This document shows, piece by piece, positions 44,162 through 52,373 of a stretch of 64,000 nucleotides of DNA. The position numbers and the translations under genes are program-made. The notes beneath the pieces are model-generated. The model was not told the DNA's origin and did not search any database. It saw only the letters and a list, made by a program, of their open reading frames with translations. The stretch's first letter is position 1. Every line of letters begins with the position of its first letter. Source of the stretch: AP-15 sp963846635 (GTDB taxonomy: Bacteria > Pseudomonadota > Alphaproteobacteria > ATCC43930 > CGMCC-115725); assembly GCA_963846635.1 (NCBI GenBank), contig CAWJXM010000059.1, forward strand, positions 308,597 through 372,596, given 5' to 3'.

Positions 44162-44764
44162 ATGCCGAGTAAGCCTCTTCAGCCGGACGCTACTTCCCGC
44201 ATCTCCGATGGGGGTATACCGCATGAGCGCAAAAGCGGCTTCAAACAGCGGGTTTTCGATGAAGTAATAAGATTCTTGGGGATCGCCTTTTACCTTTGGG
44301 TGATGTTCGGCATTTTCGCGCTCCACAAATCCGTGGTGTCCGCAAAAGATCATATAGATTACCACTTTTACGGCTTCGCTCTCGCCAATGCCCTCATTTT
44401 GGGGAAGGTGATGCTTGTCGCTGAAGAGTTGCATTTTGCAGATTGGCTTAAAAACCGGCCGTTAGCGTATCCGATTTTGTGCAAGGCGGTCGCGTTCTCG
44501 ATTTTATTTTTGATTTTCGACGTATTTGAAGAAGTGATTGTCGGCTTATTCAAAGGAAAGACCATTGTTCAGAGCATCCCGAACATTGGTGGCGGCAGTC
44601 CGAGCGGAGTATTCTTTGTCGCCATAATCCTCGCCGTCGCGTTGATCCCGTTCTTTGCCTTCAGGGAAATTGGCCGAGCGATCGGCGAGCGCGAACTGCA
44701 CGCTCTGCTTTTCACAAGCACGAGACAGATTGATCCGCGCGAGCCGCGCATCAAACTTCCGTGA
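44162..44764 (+). CDS. Four-helix membrane protein, diverged paralogue
   Basis: 200 residues: a hydrophilic N-terminal 28, then four hydrophobic helices (about 36-55, 70-88, 104-122, 148-166). Its motifs line up with copies A and B: LGKVMLVAEEL versus LAKFMLIGEAM, FDVFEEVIVGLFKGK versus IIEEAVVGLFHH, and FFAFREIGRAIGERELHALL versus AFRVLGEALGEGRLVRMF. Overall identity is low, marking an old duplication, so the shared EE-VGLF and R-E-G-A-G-E motifs are probably important. The family has no name known to me. It lies between the CMD gene and a broken lipoprotein gene. The start follows GAGGAGGATTCGAAT. Confidence 0.7.
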   Translation: MPSKPLQPDATSRISDGGIPHERKSGFKQRVFDEVIRFLGIAFYLWVMFGIFALHKSVVSAKDHIDYHFYGFALANALILGKVMLVAEELHFADWLKNRPLAYPILCKAVAFSILFLIFDVFEEVIVGLFKGKTIVQSIPNIGGGSPSGVFFVAIILAVALIPFFAFREIGRAIGERELHALLFTSTRQIDPREPRIKLP

Positions 44765-44796
44765 CACTACTCAGTGGTTGAGCGTGGAGAGGGTAA

Positions 44797-45297
44797 ATGG
44801 ATACATTTCAGCACATGTCACACGCTAAATTCCACTGTACCGCTCGGTTCACAAAAGGGCTCCTCCTTTCGGTTGTGATTGCAACCGCCGGCTGCTCGGG
44901 GATGAGCGCTCCGACCGAATAGAGCATTGCGGGTCTATCGCCTTCCGGCCAGGTGACGATCACCGAGGACTTTGTCACCGGCCTGGGTGGCGGCAACGGT
45001 ACGCTCTATTTCCAGGGCCAGGCATACCCGTTCAAAGTTGTCGGAACCGTCGCCGGCCCCGGCGGCGGGGTGTCGAAAATCACGGCATCGGGCGCGGTAT
45101 ACAAGCTTGCCGGTGTCGCCGATTTTCCCGGGAGATACACGCAAAGCACCGGTAAGGCCGGTTTTAGCAGCTCGGGGAGCAGTGATTTGTGACTGCAGAA
45201 CGGCGCCGGCGTCGTCATGCACCTGCAAGGCACAGAGAGCGGCGCGATGTTCACCCTCGGAAAGGAGGAGATATTTATTCGGATGGCGCAGCGGTAA
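44797..45297 (+). pseudogene. Lipoprotein gene with two in-frame stops
   Basis: One reading phase runs from the ATG at 44797 to TAA at 45295. The N-terminus has a lipoprotein signal (LLLSVVIATAGCSG). TAG at 44920 and TGA at 45190 interrupt it. The body between and after them is coherent: VTITEDFVTGLGGGNGTLYF, FKVVGTVAGPGGGVSKITAS, FPGRYTQSTGKAGFS and a final LQNGAGVVMHLQGTE, GKEEIFIRMAQR. At the TGA the pattern suggests a lost tryptophan (TGG to TGA). No other frameshift is needed. The protein would be an outer-membrane or periplasmic lipoprotein of about 166 residues, of unknown role. Confidence 0.75.
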
Positions 45298-45327
45298 AAT
45301 TGAGGGCGCCATCGGGAAGATCGTGCG

Positions 45328-45507
45328 ATGCTATCCGAACCGAAACCCGGTATGAAATGGGTTCCTGGCGGCACGTTCCGCATGGAGTCGGATCTGCATT
45401 ATCCGGAAGAAGCGCTGGTCCACGAGGTCAGCATCGGCAACTTCTGGATCGATGAATAAGCGGTTACCAATCGCGATTTCGCCGTGTTTATCGCCGCCAC
45501 AGGATAG
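45328..45507 (+). pseudogene. N-terminal fragment of a formylglycine-generating enzyme
   Basis: The 60-codon phase encodes MKWVPGGTFRMESDLHYPEE, ALVHEVSIGNFWIDE, an in-frame TAA at 45457, then AVTNRDFAVFIAATG and TAG at 45505. This is the N-terminal pattern of FGE-sulfatase-domain proteins (WIPGGTFxMGSD-HYPEE, FWID-x-x-VTNxxF). Such enzymes convert the sulfatase Cys to formylglycine. The rest (about 240 residues, with the copper-binding cysteines) is missing: the sequence passes directly into the second copy of the membrane gene. It is a relic of an FGE gene that belonged to this sulfatase locus. Confidence 0.8.
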
Positions 45508-45516
45508 GAGATGATC

Positions 45517-46038
45517 GTGACAATTGAGACCACCGCGAAAGCCCCGCTGCAGCAACGCGCCATGCACGAACTCAAGGAGCTCGTGTTCATTTCTCTTTAT
45601 CTCTACATCACCATCGGAGCGGTGATCCTGATGAAGACAGCGGTGCTGCATACCCAGGGCATCGAGTTCACTCCTTGGGGCATCGCCATCGTCAAGGCGG
45701 TGGTGCTGGCGAAATTCATGTTGATCGGCGAGGCCATGAAGATCGGCGGCCGTACCACCACCGGCCCACTGATCTGGCCGACGCTGCAAAAAGCGCTCGG
45801 CTTGCTGGCACTGCTGATCATCATGACCATCATCGAGGAAGCCGTCGTCGGCCTCTTTCATCACCGATCGATCGCCGCCTCGCTCGGCGACCTCTTTGGT
45901 CCTCGTCTCGAGGAAACGCTCGCCGGCTACCTGATCATGCTGCTGGTGCTCCTCCCGTATTGTGCCTTCCGCGTTCTCGGCGAGGCGCTCGGTGAAGGCA
46001 GGCTGGTACGAATGTTCTTGTCGAGCGGGAGCCAATGA
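45517..46038 (+). CDS. Four-helix membrane protein, copy B
   Basis: 173 residues if the GTG at 45517 is used (AGGAG with a 6-base spacer); an ATG at 45511 would add two residues but sits too close to the AGGAG. The protein matches copy A exactly from about residue 13 onward apart from silent change, while its first dozen residues (VTIETTAKAPLQQ) differ. It has four membrane helices with the LIGEAM, IIEEAVVGLF and GEALGEGRL motifs. It is followed 70 bp later by the DUF202 gene and then a sulfatase, which suggests a common transcript. Function unknown. Confidence 0.75.
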   Translation: MTIETTAKAPLQQRAMHELKELVFISLYLYITIGAVILMKTAVLHTQGIEFTPWGIAIVKAVVLAKFMLIGEAMKIGGRTTTGPLIWPTLQKALGLLALLIIMTIIEEAVVGLFHHRSIAASLGDLFGPRLEETLAGYLIMLLVLLPYCAFRVLGEALGEGRLVRMFLSSGSQ

Positions 46039-46065
46039 GGCGCAGCTAAGGGAAGTCCTGGGGCG
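45553..46065 (+). repeat. 513-bp duplicated segment, copy B
   Basis: Direct repeat of 40993-41505 with a single difference. Its 5' boundary lies a few dozen bases after the truncated FGE fragment, and its 3' boundary a few bases before the DUF202 gene's leader. See copy A for the relation between the two. Confidence 0.95.
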
Positions 46066-46107
46066 TGCCCTAGATCCTGCTAGCCAGTCAGTAAAGAGGC
46101 ACCGGAC

Positions 46108-46551
46108 ATGGCAGATGCAACCGCCACCGCGCATGCGGGCAGGTTCGAAGTACGGGTCACCGCGGATAGCCACTTCGCCTGGTTGCGCACCCGCTTGGCA
46201 CTCGAACGCACGATGATGGCGTGGCTGCGAACCGCAGTCTCACTGATCGGCTTTGGCTTTGCGATCGTCCAGTTTTTCGAGCACCTTCAGCAGATGCCCG
46301 GGGTCCGCCCCGCCGAACATCCGCACGCGGCGGAATATCTGGGGCTGGCGCTGATTTCCTGCGGCGTTCTAGCGCTGGTCATCTCGCTCTGGCAGTATTG
46401 GTGGACGATCCGCTATATGTGGGGCGGGTCGTTCGCCGTACTCGCCGGAATGACCAAGGAGGGGCTGCAATCGCCGATTGTCGTGATCGCAATCCTGCTG
46501 ATCTTGATCGGCGTATTTGCCTTTTCGGCGGTGGTGTTTCGGCTTCTGTAG
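46108..46551 (+). CDS. DUF202 (YidH-like) inner-membrane protein
   Basis: 147 residues with the DUF202 hallmark RTRLALERTMMAWLRTAVSL at about 27-46, then GFGFAIVQFF. Three membrane helices lie at about 42-57, 76-96 and 123-143. DUF202 proteins are small inner-membrane proteins, and some eukaryotic homologues (VTC/Vtc1 type) belong to polyphosphate or transport complexes. In many soil bacteria the gene sits beside arylsulfatases, as here (sulfatase start 70 bp downstream). I infer a membrane partner of the sulfatase system, unproven. Confidence 0.88.
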   Translation: MADATATAHAGRFEVRVTADSHFAWLRTRLALERTMMAWLRTAVSLIGFGFAIVQFFEHLQQMPGVRPAEHPHAAEYLGLALISCGVLALVISLWQYWWTIRYMWGGSFAVLAGMTKEGLQSPIVVIAILLILIGVFAFSAVVFRLL

Positions 46552-46620
46552 CCGTATTGGCACAGCAACTGCAACGTGCACGAACTTTCAAGATCACCGA
46601 ACCAACCAGGGGAGATTGCG

Positions 46621-48159
46621 ATGGCTCAAAACGGCAAGCCCAATATCGTCGTGATCTGGGGTGACGATATCGGCACGACCAATCTCAGTTGCTACAGCGA
46701 CGGGCTGATGGGCTATCGCACGCCCAATATCGACCGCATTGCCAAAGAGGGCATGCGTTTCACCGACTGCTATGCCGAGCAGAGCTGCACGGCTGGACGA
46801 TCGTCGTTCATCACCGGTCAGCACGGGTTGCGCACCGGATTGACCAAAGTCGGTCTGCCGGCCGCCCCCGTCGGCCTGCACAAGGAAGATCCGACCATCG
46901 CCGAGCTGCTCAAGCCGTTGGGATATGCCACCGCGCAGATCGGCAAGAACCACCTCGGCGACCGCAACGAATATTTGCCGACCGTGCACGGGTTCGACGA
47001 ATTCTACGGCAATCTGTACCACCTGAACGCAGAGGAAGAGCCGGAGCTGGCAGATTACCCGAAGGGGTCGGATTTTCCGCACTTTCACGAGAGATTCGGC
47101 CCGCGCGGCGTCCTGGAGTGCAAGGCGACCGACACCGACGACGCGACGGTCGACCCGCGCTTCGGCCGGGTCGGCAAGCAGACGATCCACGACACCGGCC
47201 CGCTGACGAAAAAGCGGATGGAAACGATTGACGACGACATCGCCGGCCGTGCTGTCGACTACATCAAGCGGCAGGCTCAAGCCGGCCAACCCTTCTTTCT
47301 GTGGGTGAACTTCACGCACATGCATTTCCGCACGCATGTGAAGCCGGAGAGCCGGGGTCAGTCGGGCCGCTGGCAGAGCGAATATCACGATGTGATGATC
47401 GATCACGACAAGAACGTCGGCGAAGTGCTGAAGGCGCTCGACGATGCTGGCATCGCCGACAACACCTTTGTCATGTACAGCACCGATAATGGTCCAAATA
47501 TGTTCTCATGGCCGGACGGGGCAATGACGCCATTCCGGAACGAGAAGAACACCAACTGGGAGGGCGCCTATCGGGTGCCGTGCGTGGTCCGCTGGCCCGG
47601 CAAGATCAAACCGGGCAGCGTGTCGAACGAGATCGTCGCGCATCACGACTGGCTGCCGACATTCGTGGCCATGGCCGGCGACGCGGATGTCACCGACAAG
47701 CTCTTGAAGGGCTATACGATCGGGGACATGACCTACAAGGTCCACCTCGACGGTTATAATTTGGTGCCGTATTTGACCGGCCAGGCGGAGAAGAGCCCGC
47801 GGGTCTCGTTCATCTACTGCAACGACGACCAGCAGGTCGTGGCACTGCGCTACGACAATTGGAAGATCGTGTTCGCGGAACAGCGGGAGCCCGGCACGAT
47901 GCGCGTCTGGTCCGAGCCGTTCGTCACTCTTCGCGTGCCAAAGCTGTTCAATCTCCGCACGGACCCCTTCGAGCGCGCCGACATCACGTCGGTGACCTAC
48001 TATGATTGGCTTGTCGATCACGTCTTCCTGATGGTGCCGGCGCAGGCCTATGTCGGGGAATTCCTCGCGACATTCAGGGACTACCCGCAGCGCCAGAAGG
48101 CCGCCAGCTTCAACCTCGACGACGTGCTCCGCAAGCTGCAGGACAGCACCCACCACTAA
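46621..48159 (+). CDS. Arylsulfatase, formylglycine-type
   Basis: 512 residues from MAQNGKPNIVVIWGDDIGTT (ribosome site GGGGAGATTGCG). The metal-binding Asp pair is at 15-16. The formylglycine motif C-x-A-x-R is Cys56-Thr-Ala-Gly-Arg60, in EQSCTAGRSSFITGQHGLRT. Further active-site segments are AQIGKNHLGD, NFTHMHFRTH and YSTDNGPNMFSWPDGAMTPF. It is shorter than the sulfatase at 38372 and of a different subfamily (the CTAGRSSFITGQ type). There is no signal peptide. Substrate unknown. It depends on an FGE, of which only a fragment is visible in this window. Confidence 0.93.
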   Translation: MAQNGKPNIVVIWGDDIGTTNLSCYSDGLMGYRTPNIDRIAKEGMRFTDCYAEQSCTAGRSSFITGQHGLRTGLTKVGLPAAPVGLHKEDPTIAELLKPLGYATAQIGKNHLGDRNEYLPTVHGFDEFYGNLYHLNAEEEPELADYPKGSDFPHFHERFGPRGVLECKATDTDDATVDPRFGRVGKQTIHDTGPLTKKRMETIDDDIAGRAVDYIKRQAQAGQPFFLWVNFTHMHFRTHVKPESRGQSGRWQSEYHDVMIDHDKNVGEVLKALDDAGIADNTFVMYSTDNGPNMFSWPDGAMTPFRNEKNTNWEGAYRVPCVVRWPGKIKPGSVSNEIVAHHDWLPTFVAMAGDADVTDKLLKGYTIGDMTYKVHLDGYNLVPYLTGQAEKSPRVSFIYCNDDQQVVALRYDNWKIVFAEQREPGTMRVWSEPFVTLRVPKLFNLRTDPFERADITSVTYYDWLVDHVFLMVPAQAYVGEFLATFRDYPQRQKAASFNLDDVLRKLQDSTHH

Positions 48160-48231
48160 CCCTGCCGGGTCGGACTAGAGGGTGGCCGGTCGGTTCTCGG
48201 GCGGCCGCCTCCGAGGCTGCCGGGAGGGACG

Positions 48232-48468
48232 ATGGAGGAATGGCTGCGTCTGGTCACGAAAGACACCGTCGTCATCATCGACGCGATGGCGTTGATCATT
48301 GTCGCCATCGGAACCGCCGAGGCATTTTTCACCGGGCTATTGGCCGCATTCGCCGCGCCGGCGACACACCGGCGGGTGCGCGAAGTCTGGCTCCGCTACG
48401 ACCGTGACTTGGCTGAGCTTCTCGACCGGGACGCCGAATTCCAGTCGACCGCACCGGAACCCGGATGA
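48232..48468 (+). CDS. Small membrane protein, possibly DUF1622-like
   Basis: 78 residues with a strong ribosome site (GGGAGGGACG). One long hydrophobic helix, VVIIDAMALIIVAIGTAEAF, is followed by FTGLLAAF and a charged segment EVWLRYDRDLAELLDRDAEF. The opening resembles DUF1622 proteins, but the second helix of that family is absent, so the gene may be shortened. Its stop overlaps the start of the next membrane-protein gene (ATGA), showing translational coupling. The function is unknown. It lies 72 bp after the sulfatase gene. Confidence 0.6.
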   Translation: MEEWLRLVTKDTVVIIDAMALIIVAIGTAEAFFTGLLAAFAAPATHRRVREVWLRYDRDLAELLDRDAEFQSTAPEPG

Positions 48469-48962
48469 TGAAATCACTCAATGCGATCCTGCCGCGCCTA
48501 ATCCTCTATCTAGCGCTCGCCATGATAGCCGCCGGCATAATCATGCGCGGTGTCGGGTTGGCAGAATTCCAGCGTATCTGGGATAATCTGCTCGCGCGCC
48601 CAGGCGGGTCTCTCGCGTTCCGTTTTCTGTTGCAGCCCGCGATGTCGACGATTTTTGCGGTCCGCGACGGCATCAAGGACGCGCGCACCGGAAGCGCGCC
48701 CTATTTTTGGACCGTTTTGTCCAACCCTAACGAGCGCCGCGCGCGATTGCGCGAAGGAGTCGCGGTAACGGGCAAGATCATTTTGCTCGGCATCTTAATA
48801 GACGGGCTTTACCAGGCCATCGAATTCAAGACCTTTTATCCGGTTGAAGCGCTGAAGGTCGCGATACTCCTGGCGTTCATTCCCTATCTGCTGATCCGGG
48901 GACCCGCCGCGCGCATTGCACGCCGATTGCGACGCCATCCGGCTGCGGGCGAAACTCAGTGA
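48465..48962 (+). CDS. Uncharacterised inner-membrane protein
   Basis: 165 residues with hydrophobic spans at about 10-30 (ILYLALAMIAAGIIMRGVGL), 100-118 (GKIILLGILIDGLYQAIEF) and 125-142 (ALKVAILLAFIPYLLIRGPA). Between them is a cytoplasmic or periplasmic region of about 65 residues, including GSAPYFWTVLSNPNERRARL. This is a recurring arrangement in proteins of soil bacteria, but I do not know a named family. It is coupled to the preceding 78-residue membrane protein gene by a 4-bp overlap, so both are probably made together, perhaps as part of the sulfatase region's membrane apparatus. Confidence 0.65.
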   Translation: MMKSLNAILPRLILYLALAMIAAGIIMRGVGLAEFQRIWDNLLARPGGSLAFRFLLQPAMSTIFAVRDGIKDARTGSAPYFWTVLSNPNERRARLREGVAVTGKIILLGILIDGLYQAIEFKTFYPVEALKVAILLAFIPYLLIRGPAARIARRLRRHPAAGETQ

Positions 48963-49033
48963 GCCCAAGACTAGTCGAGTTAGAACTGGTGGTAACGCCG
49001 CTGAGCTGCGTTGAGGGGCGCAAATAGACACAC

Positions 49034-50290
49034 ATGGTTCGGCAAGAGACGAGAACACCAGCGCGGACCGGTCCAGCCGACGAGGTACGCGCTTTCTACG
49101 AAAGCCACCCCTATCCGGCACCGATCGGCGACCTCGATCGCCATCGCGAGCTCTACCGGAACCCGGATCGGCGCCGGGCGCTATCGCTTTTGCTGTGGCC
49201 AACGGAGAAGCCGCGAGCGAAGCGAGAGATCCTGGTCGCCGGCTGTGGAACGTCCCAGGCGGCGATCCATGCGCTGCGCGAGCCCGATGCACGGGTGACG
49301 GCAATCGACATCAGCGAAGCCAGCCTGCGCCACACGCGCGATCTTCAGCGAAAATATGGCTTGCGAAACCTCGATCTCCATCGGCTCGCGATCGAAGAGG
49401 TCGGGCAACTCGGGCAAAGCTTCGATCAGATCGTCTGCACCGGGGTGCTTCACCACCTGCCCGACCCTGATATCGGTCTTCGGGCATTACGTGGTGTCCT
49501 TACGCCCGACGGCGCGATGCACGTGATGGTCTATGCGACATATGGGCGTGCCGGCATCTACATGATGCAGGAGTATTGCCGCCTGCTCGGGGTTTCTGCC
49601 ACGGAGGCGGAGTTGCGCGACCTCGGCATAACGATCGGTGCGCTGTCTGCCGACCATCCAATAGCCGGTGTCGCCAGGCAGGCCAAGGATTTCACATATC
49701 CCGACGCACTCGCCGACGCACTCCTTCATCCTCAGGACCGCGCCTACACCGTGCCGCAGCTCTATGCCTGGCTCGAGCGGTGCGGGCTATCGTTCGGGCG
49801 CTGGTTCGAGCAAGCTCCCTATCTCCCGCGATGCGGGGCGATCGCAAAGATGCCACACGCCCCTCGCCTCGTCTTATTGTCGCCACCATTGCAGCACGCG
49901 GCGGTCGAGCTGTTGCGCGGCACCATGACCAGGCACAACTTCATCGCCTATCGCGACGATCGCGTCGGCGAGAGCCAACCGATCGCGTTCGACGGTGATG
50001 TCTGGCGGGCCTATGTTCCTTTGCGTCTGCCATGGACCCTGTGCATCCGCGACCGGGCACCTCCCGGTTCGGTGGCCGTTCTGATCAATCGGGCGCATAC
50101 TTACCCCGATCTCGCGCTCCCGATAGATGCGGTGCAGGAGCAACTCTTCGCAGCGATCGACGGTAGCCGCTCGATCGAAGAGATCCTCCGGAATGCGGCG
50201 GAGGCGGGCACCGAGGAGCAGACCCGCAGGTTTATTGTGCAGCTCTGGGAGTACGATCAGATCGTGTTCGACGCCACAAGCTCGCGCTGA
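49034..50290 (+). CDS. SAM-dependent methyltransferase with C-terminal domain
   Basis: 418 residues. The N-terminal motif VRAFYESHPYPAPIGDLDRH resembles that of methyltransferases acting on large substrates. The SAM-binding core follows: EILVAGCGTSQAAIHALREP (motif I), VTAIDISEASLRHTRDLQRK (motif II), then FDQIVCTGVLHHLPDPDIGL and LRGVLTPDGAMHVMVYATYG. The C-terminal 150 residues (from about RLVLLSPPLQHAAVELLRGT) look like a separate alpha/beta domain similar to PqqD-like or regulatory ends. The substrate is unknown. It stands between the membrane gene pair and an SDR gene. Confidence 0.87.
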   Translation: MVRQETRTPARTGPADEVRAFYESHPYPAPIGDLDRHRELYRNPDRRRALSLLLWPTEKPRAKREILVAGCGTSQAAIHALREPDARVTAIDISEASLRHTRDLQRKYGLRNLDLHRLAIEEVGQLGQSFDQIVCTGVLHHLPDPDIGLRALRGVLTPDGAMHVMVYATYGRAGIYMMQEYCRLLGVSATEAELRDLGITIGALSADHPIAGVARQAKDFTYPDALADALLHPQDRAYTVPQLYAWLERCGLSFGRWFEQAPYLPRCGAIAKMPHAPRLVLLSPPLQHAAVELLRGTMTRHNFIAYRDDRVGESQPIAFDGDVWRAYVPLRLPWTLCIRDRAPPGSVAVLINRAHTYPDLALPIDAVQEQLFAAIDGSRSIEEILRNAAEAGTEEQTRRFIVQLWEYDQIVFDATSSR

Positions 50291-50337
50291 TCGAGACCTA
50301 TCAGAACCAGGAGCCCCCGCATCGAGAGGATCTGCCA

Positions 50338-51105
50338 ATGTCATTAAAGGACAAAGTCGCGGTCGTTACCGGCGGCAATAGCGGGATTGGCCAGTCGATC
50401 GTCCTCGAGCTGGCGCAGCAGGGTGCCAATCTCGTGATCGACTATGTGTGCCACCCGGAGGCGACCGAAGCTCTCGAGCGAGAGGTCGCCAAACTGGGCG
50501 ACCAATCAATCGGCGTCAGAGCCGATGTCAGCAAAATTGCGGATTTGCAGATGCTCGTCGAGCAGGCGGTAAACAAATTCGGCCGGATCGACATCATGGT
50601 CAACAACGCCGGGGTCGAAACCCGCAGCTCAGTGCTTGATACCACCGAGGAACAGTATGACCGAGTCATGGCGATCAACCTCAAGAGCGCCTTTTTCGGC
50701 ACGCAAATCGCCGCTCGGCAGATGATCAAGCAGGGCGGCGGGGGCCGGATCATCAACATCACTTCGGTCCACGAGGACTGGCCAATGCCCGGCAACACCC
50801 CGTATTGCCTCTCGAAAGGCGGCATGCGCATGTTGACACGCACCGCCGGCGTCGAACTCGCCAAACACAACATCCTTGTCGTCGGAGTGGGTCCGGGCGC
50901 GGTGGCAACGCCGATCAACATCGGCACGATCAGCGATCCAACCAAACTCGCCCAATTGAATGCCGCAATCCCGCTGCAACGTATGGCGCGGCCGGAGGAG
51001 ATTGCCAGCGTCGTCGGCTTTGTCGCCGGCGCGGGTGCCAGTTACCTGACCGCGACCACGATCTTCGCCGATGGCGGCATTATGCACAGCAGCGTCGGTT
51101 TGTAA
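50338..51105 (+). CDS. Short-chain dehydrogenase/reductase (glucose-1-dehydrogenase-like)
   Basis: 255 residues of a classical SDR. The NAD(P)-binding motif TGGNSGIGQSI lies near residue 11; NNAG follows at about 88 (IMVNNAGVETRSSVLDTTEE). The catalytic Ser is in IINITSVHEDWPMPG and the YxxxK pair in YCLSKGGMRMLTRTAGVEL. The end GASYLTATTIFADGGIMHSS fits the glucose 1-dehydrogenase/3-oxoacyl reductase group. The HEDWPMPGN loop suggests a sugar-type substrate as in glucose dehydrogenases, but this is weak. It lies 47 bp after the methyltransferase gene. Confidence 0.9.
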   Translation: MSLKDKVAVVTGGNSGIGQSIVLELAQQGANLVIDYVCHPEATEALEREVAKLGDQSIGVRADVSKIADLQMLVEQAVNKFGRIDIMVNNAGVETRSSVLDTTEEQYDRVMAINLKSAFFGTQIAARQMIKQGGGGRIINITSVHEDWPMPGNTPYCLSKGGMRMLTRTAGVELAKHNILVVGVGPGAVATPINIGTISDPTKLAQLNAAIPLQRMARPEEIASVVGFVAGAGASYLTATTIFADGGIMHSSVGL

Positions 51106-51248
51106 CAGTTCTCTTGGTCCCCTGGGCTCGTTCAGCGCTTACAGAAACCCGCCCAGCTTTACCTGGCATTCAGCTGCTTCTGGGACAGTCTCGATAGGCG
51201 AGTTAGTTCGGGTCGGCTCACCGGGCAATAAAGTCGTGTTTAGAGCTA

Positions 51249-52371
51249 GAGCGATTTTTGGGTCAGTTTGACGTAGACTATCCGCAATGGCGAAACCAAC
51301 CCTTGGCATCCTGGGGGGTGATGGTACCGAGGGCCGGACCGATCTGCTCTTCGATAGCGTCGATCGAGCGCGGCTCGGCCATACGCAGCGGCGTCTTGAG
51401 CTTGGACCAGCAAAGCTCAATCGGCGACAAGTCTGGGGCGTAGCGCGGCACGGGCAGCAGCGCGAAACCGGCGCTCTCCACGAGGGCGCGCGCCTAAGGG
51501 AGGCGATGGGCGGCACGATGGTCCATGACGATGGTGGCGCCCGGCTTGTGCTGGCGCCGGCCGGGGATCAGAACCGGTTGCAGAACCGCCTGAAACACCG
51601 GCCAGTCGGTGGCGGCGGCCACGGTCATGACGGCGACCACACCGCCGCGTGTGCGCGCGCCGAGCACCGTGCGGCGGCGCCCGTGACCGGGAGCGCTGCC
51701 GTCGGCCCGGTGGCCGCGCGGCGCCCGGGCAGAGAGCCGCGTCAGCTTGGTGCTGACGTCGCGCCCCGGTCTCGTCGCGCCCCGGTCTCGTCGCGAAAGA
51801 CGAGGTCCTCGGGGGCGATGCTCTTGACCCGTTCGGCAAAGCTTGCCCCTGGCAGGGAACAGAGGGCGACGCGCTCGGCGGCGCCATCAGCGCGCGTCTG
51901 CGCGCGCCCCCGAAGGGTCTTTTTTTTGCGCGGCAAGCTCAGCCGCTTGAGGGTGACACAGAGCACCGGCCGGCTCACGCTGACCCTGGTCTGCGCCGCC
52001 AGCCGCGCGCCATATTCGGCCAGGGTCGCATCGTTGTCGGCCGCCACCAATTGCCGTCGCGCCGCGCACTCCGGCGCGCCCAGACGCGGCGCCGGACCGC
52101 GGCCCAGCGGTTTGGCGCCCGCCGCCCCGCCGTCGCGGCGGCCCGCACCCAATTCTTCACCGTCTTGACCGCCACCCGAAACCGCGCCGCCTCCTGAGGC
52201 TCTCGAAGGGGCCACCGCATTGCCTTCACCGTGCTCATGGGCCAACAGCACCCGCTCGCGCAAATCCGCCGAATAAGGCAGAGGCATGGAGCCCTCCGCA
52301 GCATCCCGGTTCTGCCTCTGAGGACGACGGTGCTTCACCTTTATTCCATCACACCGACCCAAAAATCGCTT
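51249..52371 (-). mobile_element. IS630-family element, degraded
   Basis: Terminal inverted repeats are visible: left end GAGCGATTTTTGGGTCAGTT (51249 on) and right end, read inwards, AAGCGATTTTTGGGTCGGTG. Each is flanked by the TA dinucleotide that IS630/Tc1 elements duplicate (51247-51248, 52372-52373). The element is about 1120 bp. Its transposase gene is present but broken into several frames. Confidence 0.8.
51278..52287 (-). pseudogene. IS630-family transposase, multiply frameshifted
   Basis: The start MPLPYSADLRERVLLAHEHG is typical of IS630. The helix-turn-helix continues in a different frame (EAARFRVAVKTVKNWVRAAA). The middle returns to the first frame with LAEYGARLAAQTRVSVSRPV, SLPRKKKTLRG and then SIAPEDLVFRDETG holding the first catalytic Asp. 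The C-terminal part RYAPDLSPIELCWSKLKTPL with the DxxE-type end lies in a third frame up to the stop at 51278. At least three frame changes and an Arg/Ala-rich expansion in the middle show inactivation. Confidence 0.78.
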
Positions 52372-52373
52372 TA

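Noticed and set aside
44797..45297. Stop-codon recoding (UGA as Trp or Sec) in the lipoprotein gene
   Set aside because: Many other genes here end at UGA and UAG normally, and a TAG also interrupts the frame; simple decay is a better explanation.
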